From Cladocopium goreaui (Eukaryota > Sar > Dinophyceae > Suessiales > Symbiodiniaceae), in NCBI GenBank assembly GCA_947184155.2, contig CAMXCT020003168.1, positions 519,286-583,285 on the forward strand: DNA of 64,000 bases. The letters run 5' to 3'. The notes under the pieces were generated by a model that saw only the letters and a program-made list of their open reading frames with translations, did not search any database and was not told the origin of the DNA. Each line of letters opens with the position of its first letter. The first letter of the stretch is position 1. The position numbers were made by a program, and so were the translations under genes. Below are positions 21,340 through 33,419 of the stretch, one piece after another.

Positions 21340-21612
21340 CAGTATACAGCAAAAACAGATGATCATTATAGAACATTGCAGACGAAAATCATTAGAGATC
21401 ATGTGAGATCTCTCTCTCTCTATATTATTAATTATCTGTAGACTTTTTTAGATCATTATTGATCATCATAGATCATGATAGATGTTCATAGACCTTTATA
21501 TAGATCATTATAGATCTTTGTAGATCACTGTTGATCATTCTAGGTCATCATAGATTGTCGAGCATTAAAGATCATTGTAGGTCACTAAAGACCCTATGTG
21601 TGTGTGTGGGGT
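21340..21612. repeat. Degenerate TAGATCATTA repeat
   Basis: About 20 drifting copies of TAGATCAT(T/C)AT with some GATCATTG variants, followed by a TGTGTGTG run at 21597-21624. Confidence 0.7.
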
Positions 21613-21624
21613 GTGTGTGTGTGT

Positions 21625-23109
21625 TTTGTTCCAGGTCTATACCAAGCATCATTTATCCTTTTATGGTTTTCAGAAGCAGACAGTAGAGACTTTGAAGGGG
21701 AACTTTTGGGTAGCTTGATGGGCCACTTACCAGCTGGGTGTGAAGCGCAGGGTGCAAGGGGTTTAGCCACAATCTGCCACAGTCACAAACATTGAACCCC
21801 CTAACCTGATATTTTTTTTTGCACTGAAATGGATCATTTTGGTTGTCGGCCTTTCCAGCTCTGGGACGTAGCCAGGGGACAGTTCACCACGTCCATCATT
21901 CCTGGCAGGATTTCTTCCTGGCCTACAAGACGCACATGTACACCGTCCGGAGCTCACAGTGTTGCCATAAATAGTAATGTTATTGATGCTGGTTAGTACG
22001 AGGAAGCTCCGAAAATCACCTCGCTTCAGCCAGAGCAACATATTCTCTACCGGCCATTTTAGTATTGAAACCTATTGTTTTTTGGGTTTCTCCATGTTTC
22101 CCCTATTTTAAGAAACTCACATATTTATAGATCACTTGCTCAGTTGCTTTTAAAGACTCAACCTCTTTCGGAAAGCACGAACTTCTGGGTAAACGTCAGT
22201 TGATTTTTTTCGAGGCAGATGGGGATTGGTCATGGCCCATGATCAAATTACTGCAATTTCTTGTGGGTGTGTAATACATCAATTTATGCATCTGTACATT
22301 GACATAGTGAAATAATGTGAAATAATGTGAAGTGATGTGAAAGAATGTGAAATATATGATGTGTATATAATGGAGTTTTCAAAACAAAAAATCACTAGAA
22401 TGATGAGATTTTTGAAAAAAAACATATTCTATCTACTTCATCATATGTATAAACATACATGCATCATATATATATATATATATGATTATAATATGTATAC
22501 TGAGTATATAGCCAGTATAAACATCTATTCTGGATGCACATGCCACCATGGTCTCATAAAAGAGGTGCAAAAGGAGATCAAACTGCTCCGGATGAAGGCT
22601 CCGCCGACAAACTGAAGCAGGGATCAAGATTTTCACCAGAGACCGGGGAATCTCCAATGGTAACCAGTTTATATCGTGATTTCCAATGTTGTTCATGTTC
22701 TATCTGATTCTATCTGTTCTATCCGGCATAAACAATGTCTGATGATCCTCAATTTCCCATGTGTTTGTTTTTTGTTTTTTAACGTGCCAATTAGATACCT
22801 GGTTAATCTATGGTTAATCTATGGTTAATCTATGGTTAATAATTGGAATAACAATATACCTGGTTGGTGGTGACTGGAACATGGCTGGATTATGCATAGG
22901 ATCTCATGACTTGGGTCTCCGTTCAGAACGGAGATATGTAACATTTATTGAACATTGGCCATAGATCCTCATTCCATAAGAGTTTTTAAACATGTTTAAA
23001 CCATCTTAAATCAACATGTTTCATGATTGACATGGATTAACATGGAAAACAGCCCTTCCCATCTTTTCAGGATACAAAAATTTTGCGGATGGGATTCGAT
23101 CCTTTTTAG
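21625..23109. other. Gene-free stretch with fragments of repeats
   Basis: Contains CTATTTTAAGAAACTCACA (family D remnant, about 22110), GTGAAATAATGTGAA repeats (22305-22345), TA runs (22465-22485), a possible helical coding fragment at 22558-22610 (EVQKEIKLLRMKAPPTN), four copies of GGTTAATCTAT (22800-22835) and a family B left end at 22859. Confidence 0.5.
22859..22910. repeat. Family B inverted-repeat element, left end only
   Basis: CCTGGTTGGTGGTGACTGGA, then ACATGGCTGGATTATG, matching the left part of the copy at 28846. Confidence 0.5.
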
Positions 23110-23164
23110 GCGGAACAAGAAGAAGCGAAGACGCGAGAAGATACCAAGATCAAGGCTCTGGAGG
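23110..23164 (+). CDS. Candidate coiled-coil exon
   Basis: CCTTTTTAG acceptor, then AEQEEAKTREDTKIKALEG to the donor GAGG|GTGAG. Strongly helical and charged. Confidence 0.45.
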
Positions 23165-24299
23165 GTGAGTTGGTCCGGGGCCCAAGGGCGAGCTGCGACT
23201 TCCGGTGGGGTCAAGGTAGTTGGGATCAGAGGTTTCCCAAAATGGAGCCCCCAGTCGTGGCAATTTCCATAGGGAAAAATGATGATTTTTTTGCATGAAA
23301 TATATAAAAATTTAGGAGTAGTCTAGTTTCAGATGTACCCAAATGTCCACCAAATATTTGAAACCACCACCAGCTACTGTAGGGGATGTGTCAAAAAATC
23401 AGACTAAGGGAACACAGATTTGGGTCATGATTTGTATGAATTATCCATGTTTGGGTATCAAATGTTCTCACATTTCCATGTGGGTGTTTCGGTGTTTCTC
23501 AAAAATAGGATGCCCTTTTTCACCACGGGTTTCCCCATGAAAAGTTATCAGTAACATGGATGGTAACTTGGGTCCCCCGTGACTTTGGAAACCATCATGA
23601 GAGCCCTGTGAATTCATTAATCCTCATCAAGCTGATGGGCAAATACCCACTATCTTCACTATTATCTCCTAGTGTGTTGATGTTTAAGCCGCATTTTAAA
23701 AACATGTTTCGGCGAAAAATGTGAGCCCCTACTATATCCATCTGAGACCTTTTTCAGATGCCATAGTGGGTTATGATATGACCATGTCCAGATGATTTTC
23801 CCCTTGATCCCAGTCCCATCCACAGATCTTGGGCAATACAAATGCCATTGGCCCCTGGGGGATCATCTGGGATCCCGAACAGGATCATCGGACCATTTTC
23901 CACAGCAATATTCGGAAAATGACCAATTACAAAGGATCTGGGTAAATTATAACGACCTCACTGTGACCTCACTGGAATCATGGTTAGTAAGGGAAATCAT
24001 GCCCACGTGGCCTTAATTCAGGTTGGGGAATTATTATAATTTACCCAGAAAGGCTGGGGAATAATCCGATCTTGAATTTTCCTGTGGAAAATTCCATGGA
24101 TATTCCATTGATATCCCTTTTTGAATCCCTAGATGGCTTGAACTGAACACTCCTCAGCTGGAACATCTCTTCACCCTGAGGATCGCTTCATGACGCAGGC
24201 AGCCTGAAAAAACCCGAGCATTCCGTGGGAGGGGGTCCTGAGCCAGGAGGGACCCCAAGTTATCATCTATTTGTTTTCTTTTACTGTAATCTTTCATAC
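23165..24299. other. Gene-free stretch
   Basis: AT-rich intronic sequence; no repeat above background and no coding island that I can support. Confidence 0.5.
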
Positions 24300-24402
24300 G
24301 GGTGTGTCTGAAAATAGTGTACCCCTAAACCCAATGGCTAATGATCATTATCCCCATTAAATGGCTATAATTGGGAATATACCCTATTTTCAGACAAACC
24401 CA
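24300..24402. mobile_element. Inverted-repeat MITE-like element, family C (copy 1)
   Basis: About 103 bp. Ends GGGTGTGTCTGAAAATAGTG and CCCTATTTTCAGACAAACCC are inverted repeats; the interior matches the copy at 44766-44868 in reverse orientation. The terminal CTATTTTCAG resembles a 3' splice site. Confidence 0.7.
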
Positions 24403-25220
24403 TATATAGCAAATATTAAGCACCCAAAAAGAAAGATAGAAAAGTTTGGAAGCCTGAAAAAAACACATATGAAGTAGGATATCATTTGTAACATCCTGGA
24501 AACACCGTGTCTATCCGGGGGGTGACTATAGGGAAACTAACACTGGGACAGACCCAGAACTTGAGTTTTTGGATGGTTTTTCCAGGGACTTTTTGGAGAT
24601 TCTGGATAGCTCAAAAACAACCACCTCAAGAAATGGGTAGATCACCACTACAATAAACTATTCTATCATATTCTATCCATTTGTTCGTTCCTGAGAGGTG
24701 AAGCCAGGGTATCAGTGCTTTCACTTTCAACGAGTTCTGGAGGTGACGCAAGTACTGAGTAGTGGTTCAAGCACATGACCAAAATCTTCTTCGTGTTCTC
24801 GATATGGCTTTCACATTCAATCACATTCACATCGCAAATAGTGACCAGCGCACAAGCAATGCACTTTGGGTATACCACGATTTTTCGCAGATCTTTGAGG
24901 TGGTGATGTTCCTATGAAAACTGATGAATGTGGTAAGCCTAATGATGAACCACATCCCAGTCATAGGATTATCCCGTTATACACGCTTCAATTGGACGGG
25001 CCTATTTCCAAGACATGGGATTCTTCGGACAATCCAAAGGGTGCCAGTCATATCGCAATAATATTTACTATAGTATTCCAGATTATTCCAGTAGTTATGT
25101 TTTGTTATATCATAACCCACAGGATCCATGTATTTATCATCAATATACCCCATTTATGTTAGCATATATACCATATATGGATCCTATGGGAAATCGGCGG
25201 TCCAATGCCAGTCATCGCAG
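24403..25220. other. Gene-free stretch
   Basis: No supported gene; a minus-strand ORF near 24666-24878 has no recognisable features. Confidence 0.45.
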
Positions 25221-25278
25221 GCGCTCCGACTGGATGAACTCTGCAAGGGCTACAAAAAGGAGGTGCGACGAGTCCGAT
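25221..25278 (+). CDS. Candidate coiled-coil exon
   Basis: GTCATCGCAG acceptor, then ALRLDELCKGYKKEVRRVR to the donor CGAT|GTCATG. Helical and basic. Confidence 0.45.
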
Positions 25279-25697
25279 GTCATGATTTTCATGGGTTCTC
25301 TGCATCAGTTAATGTAGTGTTAACATGTAACATCCATTAACTATATAGTGCTACATAGATCATTTAAAAACCATGATACTGCAGTATGGTTATACTGGGA
25401 TCGGGTAATATGATTCTTACATATATTCTTATACTATCACAACTAATTGGGATTTAAACATGATTCAAAAAGGGGGTATTCATGGGTATTCTGTCATTTT
25501 CCATGAACTGGGAATCTAGTACCCAATCAATGTTTCAATTCCATGATGATTTGGGTGTTTTGAAAACTGTTGGGTTTACCCTTTCAAAGCTTTGCAGCTG
25601 GAACCATACTCCGGAACAGAGTTCGGGTTTACTGCTGGATTTCCCACGTGAAAAAATCATAGGTAAGAAGAATGTTATCATAGGCGGCTCTCACCAG

Positions 25698-25764
25698 GTT
25701 GATAAGTGGAAGGCCAAAGCTGAAGCACTTGATGAGGCGGGGATCAGCAAAACACCAGTTGAGG
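25698..25764 (+). CDS. Candidate coiled-coil exon
   Basis: GGCTCTCACCAG acceptor, then VDKWKAKAEALDEAGISKTP and VEG to the donor GAGG|GTCGT. Helical and charged like the exons at 21210-25278, and probably part of the same gene. Confidence 0.45.
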
Positions 25765-25789
25765 GTCGTCCTAAGCCCTCTGATTGCAC

Positions 25790-25960
25790 ATGTGTATGTG
25801 TATATCTATACATACATAAAGATATAGAAAGCGATATATATATATAATATATATACACATATTTATTATTATTCTCATAGATATAGATAGATAGATAGAT
25901 AGATTGATTGATTGATTGATTGATTGATTAAATTGATTAGATAAATAGATAGACATAGAA
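25790..25960. repeat. TATA, GATA and GATT microsatellites
   Basis: TGTATATC and TATATATAATATATA, then TAGATAGATAGATA and GATTGATTGATTGATT runs. Confidence 0.9.
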
Positions 25961-26490
25961 TGGTTTGTCTATTACTAAAGCATGGTTGATGAATCCTTTC
26001 TTGCTAGTTGTAGACCCTCCCTGACCGGGGCCACCAGACGAACTGAATCAATGGATTGTCCCAGAGGGACCAAATTTCAGCGAAATTTCAGCGAAATTTC
26101 ACCTCTTCAAAGATGACGCGTATGTTCCCTTGCTACCTCAATGATTTTCAGAGGGTGACTCCGTATTTTCGTGAAGCTCTATAAGTGCATGTAAATCCCT
26201 AAATAATCCTATATAATCCTATATAATCCTATATAATCCTATATAATCCCTTAATATTTCTTGGTGACATCCCTCCAAATCCCAATTTTTTTCAATGTAG
26301 AACTCACCTGAAGGATCGCAGATTTCTGGAGGATCAGATCAAAGGCGAGTCGCGCCTGCGGCGTCGCCTTTGCTTTGCGTTTTCCTGGTGATGATTCGGA
26401 TGGTGAGAATGTCATTATAATAATAGGATGTATATACCTATAAAAGAATAGCTATAGAATGATATTATTTTCTCTTTGGTATGGTATAAT
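25961..26490. other. Gene-free stretch with one ambiguous coding island
   Basis: CCTATATAAT is repeated about five times at 26205-26250. A GC-rich island at about 26300-26390 is open in two frames (FLEDQIKGESRLRRRLCFAF or SDQRRVAPAASPLLCVFL) and probably exonic, but the frame is unresolved. Confidence 0.4.
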
Positions 26491-26629
26491 ACATATAGGT
26501 ATATGGATCAATAGCTATACTGTAAATAGATTTTGTCATATTTTTTGGGCATCCAGCTATGATAGCTATGGCATGCTGCATCCTCCCGGCTATGGCTTGA
26601 TGTTCACCTGACCCATCCCGACATATCCC
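26491..26629. repeat. Small inverted-repeat element, family E (diverged copy)
   Basis: ACATATAGGTATATGGATCA at the left and CACCTGACCCATCCCGACAT at the right; related to 21027-21138. Confidence 0.4.
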
Positions 26630-26832
26630 AAAGGACCTGTATGTTCCTTCCTAACATGTATGATCAATGGTGAATACACTATGAATGCCTATGATTAATG
26701 GATATTAATGGTCTATTCCACTATTCCTATCATTTAGTGAATTGATGTGAATTGTATATTCCCAATGATTAATGGTATATTCTTATCGTTCGTGCTATAT
26801 TTCAAGTCGTAGGTTGTTCCCTTCGTTCCCAG

Positions 26833-26924
26833 ACTTCGCTGGGATGCTGCCTCCAGGTGCCAAGCGGCAGAATAAGGTGCGGCCCACCGGGCCCACCCCA
26901 CGCTTCGACTGCTTCGATATGACG
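26833..26924 (+). CDS. Candidate exon
   Basis: CTTCGTTCCCAG acceptor, then FAGMLPPGAKRQNKVRPTG, then PTPRFDCFDMT to the donor GACG|GTAG. Good coding composition. No recognised domain. Confidence 0.45.
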
Positions 26925-27062
26925 GTAGATCAGGTGGTAGGAGATGCATGGAGATGCCATTAAGGGATACAACTAATAAAAAAACAGCACTTATGATAAA
27001 ATGGACATCTAAATCAGTTCCAAAGTCTTCTTCAAATCCACACTTTTGAGCTGCACTTATAG

Positions 27063-27136
27063 GTCCTGTGCTCACTGGCTCGGCGGCGACACCGCGCATG
27101 ATAGCATGGCACTGCAGTATGGCCTGCGTGACACAG
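27063..27136 (+). CDS. Candidate exon
   Basis: CACTTATAG acceptor; the most protein-like frame reads CAHWLGGDTAHDSMALQYGL and RDTG to the donor CACAG|GTTGG. Phase does not match the preceding candidate directly, so an exon may be missing or a boundary misplaced. Confidence 0.4.
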
Positions 27137-27183
27137 GTTGGTCCTTTCAAAGATGGTTGATGTCCATGCCCACAAATAAGATG

Positions 27184-27289
27184 ACTGGCTGTTGGTTTGG
27201 AACATGAATTTTGTTTTTCCAGATATTGGGAATGTCATCATCCCAACTGACTTTCATATTTTTCAGATGGGTTGAAACCACCAACCAGA
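27184..27289. mobile_element. Inverted-repeat element, family B (copy 1), with acceptor-like interior
   Basis: Left end ACTGGCTGTTGGTTTGGAAC, right end GTTGAAACCACCAACCAG. Inside lies CCAACTGACTTTCATATTTTTCAG: a branch-point-like CTGAC, a pyrimidine tract and CAG. Confidence 0.65.
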
Positions 27290-27616
27290 CGATGATTTGA
27301 TGATCCCGACTTTCATAGTATAGGGTAGCGGCTCACTCACCGACCACCAGAACAACACAGCGGCAGCAATTCATTTCCAGCCATGAAAAGTTCAGAGAAG
27401 GCAAGCTCCTCACTCTCCGAGGCGGGAAAACTGGAGAAAGGGGGCCATGGCGGCCATGGGTTGCATGAGAACTGGCGAATCCTGTAGATGTCTCTGGCGC
27501 GAAATGGCATGATGTTTATGGAAAATGGCTTCACCCACATGGACCACCAACAAGCCACCAGGATTAACGAACTCGAGATGAGCCATAAGCCCATAGCTTT
27601 CAGCGATCAAAATCAG

Positions 27617-27685
27617 AAAGCTCCAACCCTCAGCGAAGGAAAAGTCCAAGGAGGCAAAGAAGCAGGAGGTCGACGCGGGAGAAGG
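27617..27685 (+). CDS. Candidate charged exon
   Basis: AAAATCAG acceptor, then KLQPSAKEKSKEAKKQEVDA and GEG to the donor GAAGG|GTCTG. Highly charged and helical. Confidence 0.4.
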
Positions 27686-28570
27686 GTCTGAAGTTAGCCA
27701 ACTGCGGTTTGTTTGATTATCAACGGATTTATACTGTTCAATATATGAGGGCTTTGCTCCAGATTTTCCCCATCATCCGATTCCAAGAGACTAGTTGCCT
27801 GTGCTGATTCTTGAGATAGAACAATCCTTGACCGTGTGACTCACCTTGATTCCAATTGCATCCAATTGTGTGAAATGGATTCATGTTTATTGGTTGATAG
27901 ACCCTTCTTGTATTGTTTGTCTTGATTATGTCTTGATTCAAAATGATCACTTTTCTTGGCAAATGCCTCCCGGTGCTCATTGCTTAACAACCGCATTCTT
28001 GATGGTTCGCTCAACGCTTACATCGTTCGCTCAACTCAGCGCTTTTTTCGGGCCTAGGCTTGGTGGTTTAACGTGGGAATGGTTTTGAACCACGTCAAAA
28101 TGTCAGATCTGGGTGGTCCACTGTTTGTGTCGTTCTAGACTGACCACATAATTTTCGCGATATCCAATTTTGACCAAACGCAATGTCCATCGGGTTGCAG
28201 ACCTATTTCCACAGATGAACAGTATCCCATGTCCTGCTGGTAAAGTCACCCCTTGTTACTTCCCATCCCAAATTCACCTCAGCAATTTTGCCACCTGTGC
28301 ACCGGAAACGTCCATAGTCTGGTTGTTGGCAGCTAGGGGTAACACATGATCCTGTGTGTCACTCAAACACATATCTAACCCAAGAATTTCAAATACTGTA
28401 GTTCTGTATAGCATAGTATACTCTAGTCTAGCAACGTTTAGTATAGTATAGTAAACGTTTAGTATAGTATAGTATAATCAGTACAATATACATTAATATA
28501 CGTTAATGTACCATAGTATAGCTTGTTTTGTTTCAGTATCGTTTTTGTCATCGATGCTTTTTCCCATCAG
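27686..28570. other. Gene-free stretch with TAGTA repeats
   Basis: Repeated AGTATAGTATAGTA at about 28390-28520. No supported gene. Confidence 0.5.
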
Positions 28571-28618
28571 ATGGTCCGTTTGCTGCACGGCAAGGCTCCG
28601 GCAAAGCAAAGCTCACAG
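28571..28618 (+). CDS. Weak candidate exon
   Basis: Follows TTCCCATCAG; reads MVRLLHGKAPAKQSSQ or, in another frame, GPFAARQGSGKAKLTG, with a GA donor. GC-richer than the surroundings, but the frame is uncertain. Confidence 0.25.
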
Positions 28619-28845
28619 GAAAAAGTTGCCATGGCAATGGGGATTTCCCATTGCATGGGGAGATGATTGGAGGGTTTGATCATATTCATATTTAACATTT
28701 AATATCTGAGCAAGAGTCAGACTTGGAGGTTTTCCATGCTGTCCTACACAAACACACCCTTTGCTGGTGATATCAGTGATATCTCTCCGTGGTTTTACAA
28801 CGTCACAACTCTTCCAAGGGATGAGAACAAGTTTCACTTTCTTTT

Positions 28846-28949
28846 CTGTTTGGTTTGGAACATGGCTGGATTATGACTTTCCATATATTGGGAATGTCAT
28901 CATCCCAACTGACTAATTTTTTTCAGAGGGGTTGAAACCACCAACCAGT
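28846..28949. mobile_element. Inverted-repeat element, family B (copy 2), with acceptor-like interior
   Basis: Left end CTGTTTGGTTTGGAACATGG, right end GTTGAAACCACCAACCAG; interior CCAACTGACTAATTTTTTTCAG again mimics branch point, pyrimidine tract and acceptor. A candidate exon begins 53 bp downstream. Confidence 0.7.
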
Positions 28950-29002
28950 TTTGCGTTTCCAATCATAGAAGCGGGATGATCTCCAATGAATGTCCGCTTC
29001 AG

Positions 29003-29104
29003 GGGCCCAACCACCATGCCCCCAGGATGAAGATGGGGAGGATCCTGAAGTTCTCGCAACTGCAAAGGAAGACGCAGAGCCTTGGAAGTCGGGGCTTTCT
29101 GGGG
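29003..29104 (+). CDS. Candidate exon, acidic
   Basis: GTCCGCTTCAG acceptor, then AQPPCPQDEDGEDPEVLATA and KEDAEPWKSGLSG. Good coding character; the donor near 29104 is probably GA. Confidence 0.45.
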
Positions 29105-29434
29105 GATGGGGAGGGGTTTACCTTTGAACTGAAGGGATGTACCACCCGGTGATGAAACATGGCGGAAATCCCCAAGATGCGCAGAATTTCATGGGAAAAT
29201 CATCTGTCACAAATGGGGTCTGAGAACGTAGGGGGCAATCCACAAGATTTCATGGTGATAATTTTCCGATTGGAATACGGCCATATAGTAGGTAGTCCAT
29301 GGTATTCCCTAGTTCAGACACACCCTTTCATGGTGATGTGGCTGTGTAAAAAGAGCTGGTGAGTTGGTGAAAAAAGATGTGGCCATCAACTGCAGCCGTT
29401 TTAACCTCAGCCTCTGCATATCTGCAACGTGCAG

Positions 29435-29553
29435 CTGGATGTGGGCAGTGGATCTCGTCAAGGCCTATGTGCATGCCTTGTGGGCTAGGCCCTTCACCGT
29501 GTTGGGATGCTTGGCACCGGACCGCCGGATCTCAGCTGATGCCACCTTCCCTG
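29435..29553 (+). CDS. Candidate exon, partly hydrophobic
   Basis: CTGCAACGTGCAG acceptor; reads WMWAVDLVKAYVHALWARPF, then TVLGCLAPDRRISADATFPG to the donor CCTG|GTGCC. 119 nt. The hydrophobic first half may be a membrane or buried helix. Confidence 0.45.
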
Positions 29554-29852
29554 GTGCCTGTGAATAGGCGATGGATAGGTATGGCCAACATATTTGGGAC
29601 CGAAATTCTTTGAATCTGTTGAGATTCTGGTAGGTTTGAGGCTCCCGACTTTGAACCCAGACCCAAATGAATCCACATGTTTATTAATATATGGGAGCCG
29701 TCCAAAAACCCCAGAAAGGTTTTTAGTAAAGGACCTATTCTCGCATTTTTCCCATGGTCTAAAACCTGCATCGCGCAAGTTTCGCGCAAGGGCGGCCCAA
29801 GGTACGCGCAAGTACTATTGTTATCATTATTACAAGTACTATTTTTAATTAA

Positions 29853-29861
29853 CATTTTGAT

Positions 29862-29893
<32 letters not shown>

Positions 29894-29926
29894 CTACTAC
29901 TACTACCACTACCACTACCACTACCA

Positions 29927-29969
<43 letters not shown>

Positions 29970-30236
29970 ATTACTACTACTACAACTACAACTACTACCA
30001 CTACAACTACAACTACTACTACTACTACTACTACCACTACCACTACCACTACCACTACCACTACCACTACCACTACCACTACTACTACTACTACTACTAC
30101 TCCTGCTATTACTACTACTACTACTACTACAACAACAACAACTACATTACCACTACTATTACTACTACTACGACTACAACTACAACAACAACAACTACTA
30201 CTACTACTGCTACTACTACTACTACTACCGTATCTG
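29853..30236. repeat. TAC/CAC trinucleotide array
   Basis: About 380 bp of ACT/ACC/ACA/ACG trinucleotides, producing poly-Thr and poly-Leu spurious ORFs. Confidence 0.95.
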
Positions 30237-30316
30237 ATTTAGATCTTAAATATTAATATCTCGAGTTGATAAACATAGATAACCAGGGTGGTAAATAGGC
30301 CATCCAAAGAAAAAGG

Positions 30317-30542
30317 AGCAGATAGATAGATAGATAGATAGAGATAAAGCAGCCAACGCGGTCCGGAAGACATGCAGCAGCAGCCCGGAGATGGTGAGCA
30401 GGAAGGTGTTTCAGAGTGGTTTCAGACCTCTTTTGGGCTTGTTTTTTGGGTACCCCCAGCTTTGGGAGATGAAAAAAGAAAGAGAAAAGGTAGAGAAAGA
30501 GAGAGAGAGAGAGAGACAGAGAGAGGAAGAGGGAAAGAGAGA

Positions 30543-30576
<34 letters not shown>

Positions 30577-32339
30577 AGATGGAAGATGGAGACAAACAGA
30601 AGGCGAGAGAGAGAGAGAGAGACAGAGAGAGGAAGAGGGAGAGGAGAGAGAGAGCGTTGTAAATGGTGAGCAGCGGGGTGTTTCAGAGTGGTTTCAGACC
30701 TCTTTTTGTCCGTAGGCTACCTCAGCTTTGGAGAAAAAACAGGAAAGAACGGGAAAAGAAAGAAGAGAAGGGAGAAAGAGACAGAGAGAAAGAAGAAGTC
30801 TTGAGACGGTGAGCAGGAAGATGTGTCGAACTGGTTTCAGACCTCTTTTGGGGCCGGTTATGGGGCTACCTAGTTCTTAAGACATCCAAAAGAAGGGACT
30901 CAAAACAGATTGTACTTGAAACACATGCGGTCCGGAAAGAGGTGCAACGGTCCGGAAAAGCAAGCACCCAAAACGTAATCTAATCGTAGCGATTGCGGTC
31001 CGGAAAGGCATGCGGTCCGGAACAGCAAGCACCCAAAACGTACTCTAATGTAGATATTGCGGTCCGGAAAGACCTGCAGCGGTCCTAATGTCTACAATTA
31101 GAATACTTTTTGGGTGCTTGCTTTTCAGGACCGCTGCAGGTCTTTCCGGACCACAATGGCTACAATTAGAGTACGTTTTGGGTGCTTGCTTTTCCGGACC
31201 GCTGCATGTCTTTCCGGACCACAATGGCTACAATTAGAGTACGTTTTGGGTGCTTGCTTTGTCTCTGTCTCTTTCTCCCTTCTCTTCTTTCTTTTCCCGT
31301 TCTTTCCTGTTTTTTCTCCAAAGCTGAGTTAGCCTAAGGACAAAAAGAGGTCTGAAATGGTCTGAAACCACTCTGAAACACCCGCTGCTCACCATTTACA
31401 ACGCTCTCTCTCTTTCCTCTCCCTCTTCCTCTCTCTGTCTCTCTCTCTCTCTCTGTCTCTCGTGCTATCCTCTTTTCCCGACCGCTGCATGTCTTTCCGG
31501 ACCGTAATGTCTACAATTAGAATACGTTTTGGGTGCTTGCTTTTCCGGACCGCTGCATGTCTTTCCGGACCGTAGTGTCTACAATAAGAGTACGTTTTGG
31601 GTGCTTGCTTTTCCGGACCGCTGCAGGTCTTTCCGGACCACAATGTCTACAATTAGAGTACGTTTTGGGTGCTTGCTTTTCCGGACCGCTGCAGGTCTTT
31701 CCGGACCACAATGTCTACAATTAGAGTACGTTTTGGGTGCTTGCTTTTCCGGACCGCTGCACGTCTTTCCGGACCGCAATATCTACAATTAGAGTACTTT
31801 TTGGGTGCTTGCCTTTCGGGACCGCTGCAGGTCTTTCCGGACCACAATGACTACAATTAGAGTACGTTTTGGGTGCTTGCTTTTCCGGACCGCTGCAGGT
31901 CTTTCCGGACCGCGACATCTACAATTAGAGTACGTTTTGGGTGCTTGCTTTTCCGGACAGCTGCATGTCTTTCCGGACCGCATGTGTTTCAAGTACAATC
32001 TGTTTTGAGCCCCTTCTTTTGGATGTCTTAAGAACTAGGTAGCCCCATAACCGGCCCCAAAAGAGGTCTGAAACCAGTTCGACACATCTTCCTGCTCACC
32101 GTCTCAAGACTTCTTCTTTCTCTCTGTCTCTTTCTCCCTTCTCTTCTTTCTTTTCCCGTTTTTTCCTGTTTTTTCTCCAAAGCTGAGGTAGCCTACGGAC
32201 AAAAAGAGGTCTGAAACCACTCTGAAACACCCCGCTGCTCACCATTTACAACGCTCTCTCTCTCTCCTCTCCCTCTTCCTCTCTCTGTCTCTCTCTCTCT
32301 CGCCTTCTGTTTGTCTCCATCTTCCATCTTCCTCTCTCC

Positions 32340-32370
<31 letters not shown>

Positions 32371-32605
32371 TCTCTCCTCTCTCTGTCTCTCTCTCTCTCT
32401 TCTCTCTACCTTTTCTCTTTCTTTTTTCATCTCCCAAAGCTGGGGGTACCCAAAAAACAAGCCCAAAAGAGGTCTGAAACCACTCTGAAACACCTTCCTG
32501 CTCACCATCTCCGGGCTGCTGCTGCATGTCTTCCGGACCGCGTTGGCTGCTTTATCTCTATCTATCTATCTATCTATCTATTTATCTATCTATCTATCTG
32601 CTCTT
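30317..32605. mobile_element. 2.3-kb foldback element with long inverted arms
   Basis: The outer arms, about 30317-30930 and 31980-32605, are near-perfect inverted copies of each other over about 600 bp. They begin with a GATA/TATC run and CAGCCAACGCGGTCCGG (CCGGACCGCGTTGGCTG at the right), then TTTCAGAGTGGTTTCAGACC, a GAGA-rich tract and further shared blocks. The inner 1 kb carries 68-bp tandem repeats. There is no credible ORF, so it is non-autonomous or a structural repeat. Confidence 0.8.
31090..31990. repeat. 68-bp tandem repeat inside the foldback
   Basis: Unit of 68 bp beginning GACCGCTGCAGGTCTTTCCG and ending GGGTGCTTGCTTTTCCG; about two copies at 31105-31260 and seven to eight at 31480-31990. 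Inverted copies occur at 30920-31085. CTTTCCGGACC recurs every 68 bp. Confidence 0.9.
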
Positions 32606-32750
32606 TAAATGTATTTCCTTGTATGTTGTGTTCAAGTCTTTTCTGTCTGTAAATTGTTCTTTTCATCAAGGTCAGCTAGACCCCCTGAAGGGGTCTGAAA
32701 CCACTCTGAAACCGCTCTGAAACCACAGAAGTTCAACACGTGCAGAGCTA

Positions 32751-33240
32751 CTTCCCAGTACTACTTCCCAGTACTACTGTGTACTACAAAGCTTGCACAA
32801 ACCACTTCCCAGTACTACTGTGTACTACAAAGCTTGCACAAAGCACTTCCCAGTACTACTGTGTACTACAAAGCTTGCACAAAGCACTTCCCAGTACTAC
32901 TGTGTACTACAAAGCTTGCACAAACTTCCCAGTACCACTTTGTACTACAAAGCTTGCACAAAGTAGTACTACTTTGTACTACAAAGCTTGCACAAACTAC
33001 TTCCCCCACTACTGTACTACTACTACAAAGCTTGCTACAAAGCTTGCACAAACACTTCCCAGTACTACTGTGTACTACAAAGCTTGCACAAAGCACTTCC
33101 CAGTACTACTTTGCACTACAAAGCTTGCACAAGTCTGCACTTGCACAAACTAGTACTACTTTGTACTACAAAGCTTGCACAAACTACTTCCCAGTACTAC
33201 TTTGTACTACAAAGCTTGCACAAACTACTTCCCAGTACGA
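32751..33240. repeat. 41-bp minisatellite
   Basis: About 12 copies, some shortened, of a 41-bp unit starting AGCACTTCCCAGTACTACTG and ending AAGCTTGCACAA. Open in more than one frame but with no independent sign of coding. Confidence 0.9.
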
Positions 33241-33419
33241 AATACTAAGTGAATACTAAATATTTAACATTCGAAAACAAGTACGAGAATAATGATGAAA
33301 AACAACTGAAATGATGAAAGTGATCCGGGAGTGTGGTCGCGCAAGAAACGCGCAAGGTTGGCGCAAGCTCGGCCCAAGAGGCCTTTGTGGGAACAGTAAT
33401 TTAGGACAACCCCCATATA

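Noticed and set aside
29532-30237. Poly-Thr, poly-Leu and poly-Val ORFs on both strands
   Set aside because: Translation of a trinucleotide microsatellite.
31114-32008. Repeated ORFs (FPDRCRSF and SGPEKQAPKT types) on both strands
   Set aside because: The 68-bp unit is not a multiple of three, so frames rotate, and both strands are open; a repeat, not a protein.
31090-33240. CRISPR-like array
   Set aside because: The 68-bp and 41-bp units are contiguous tandem repeats without unique spacers, in a eukaryotic context.
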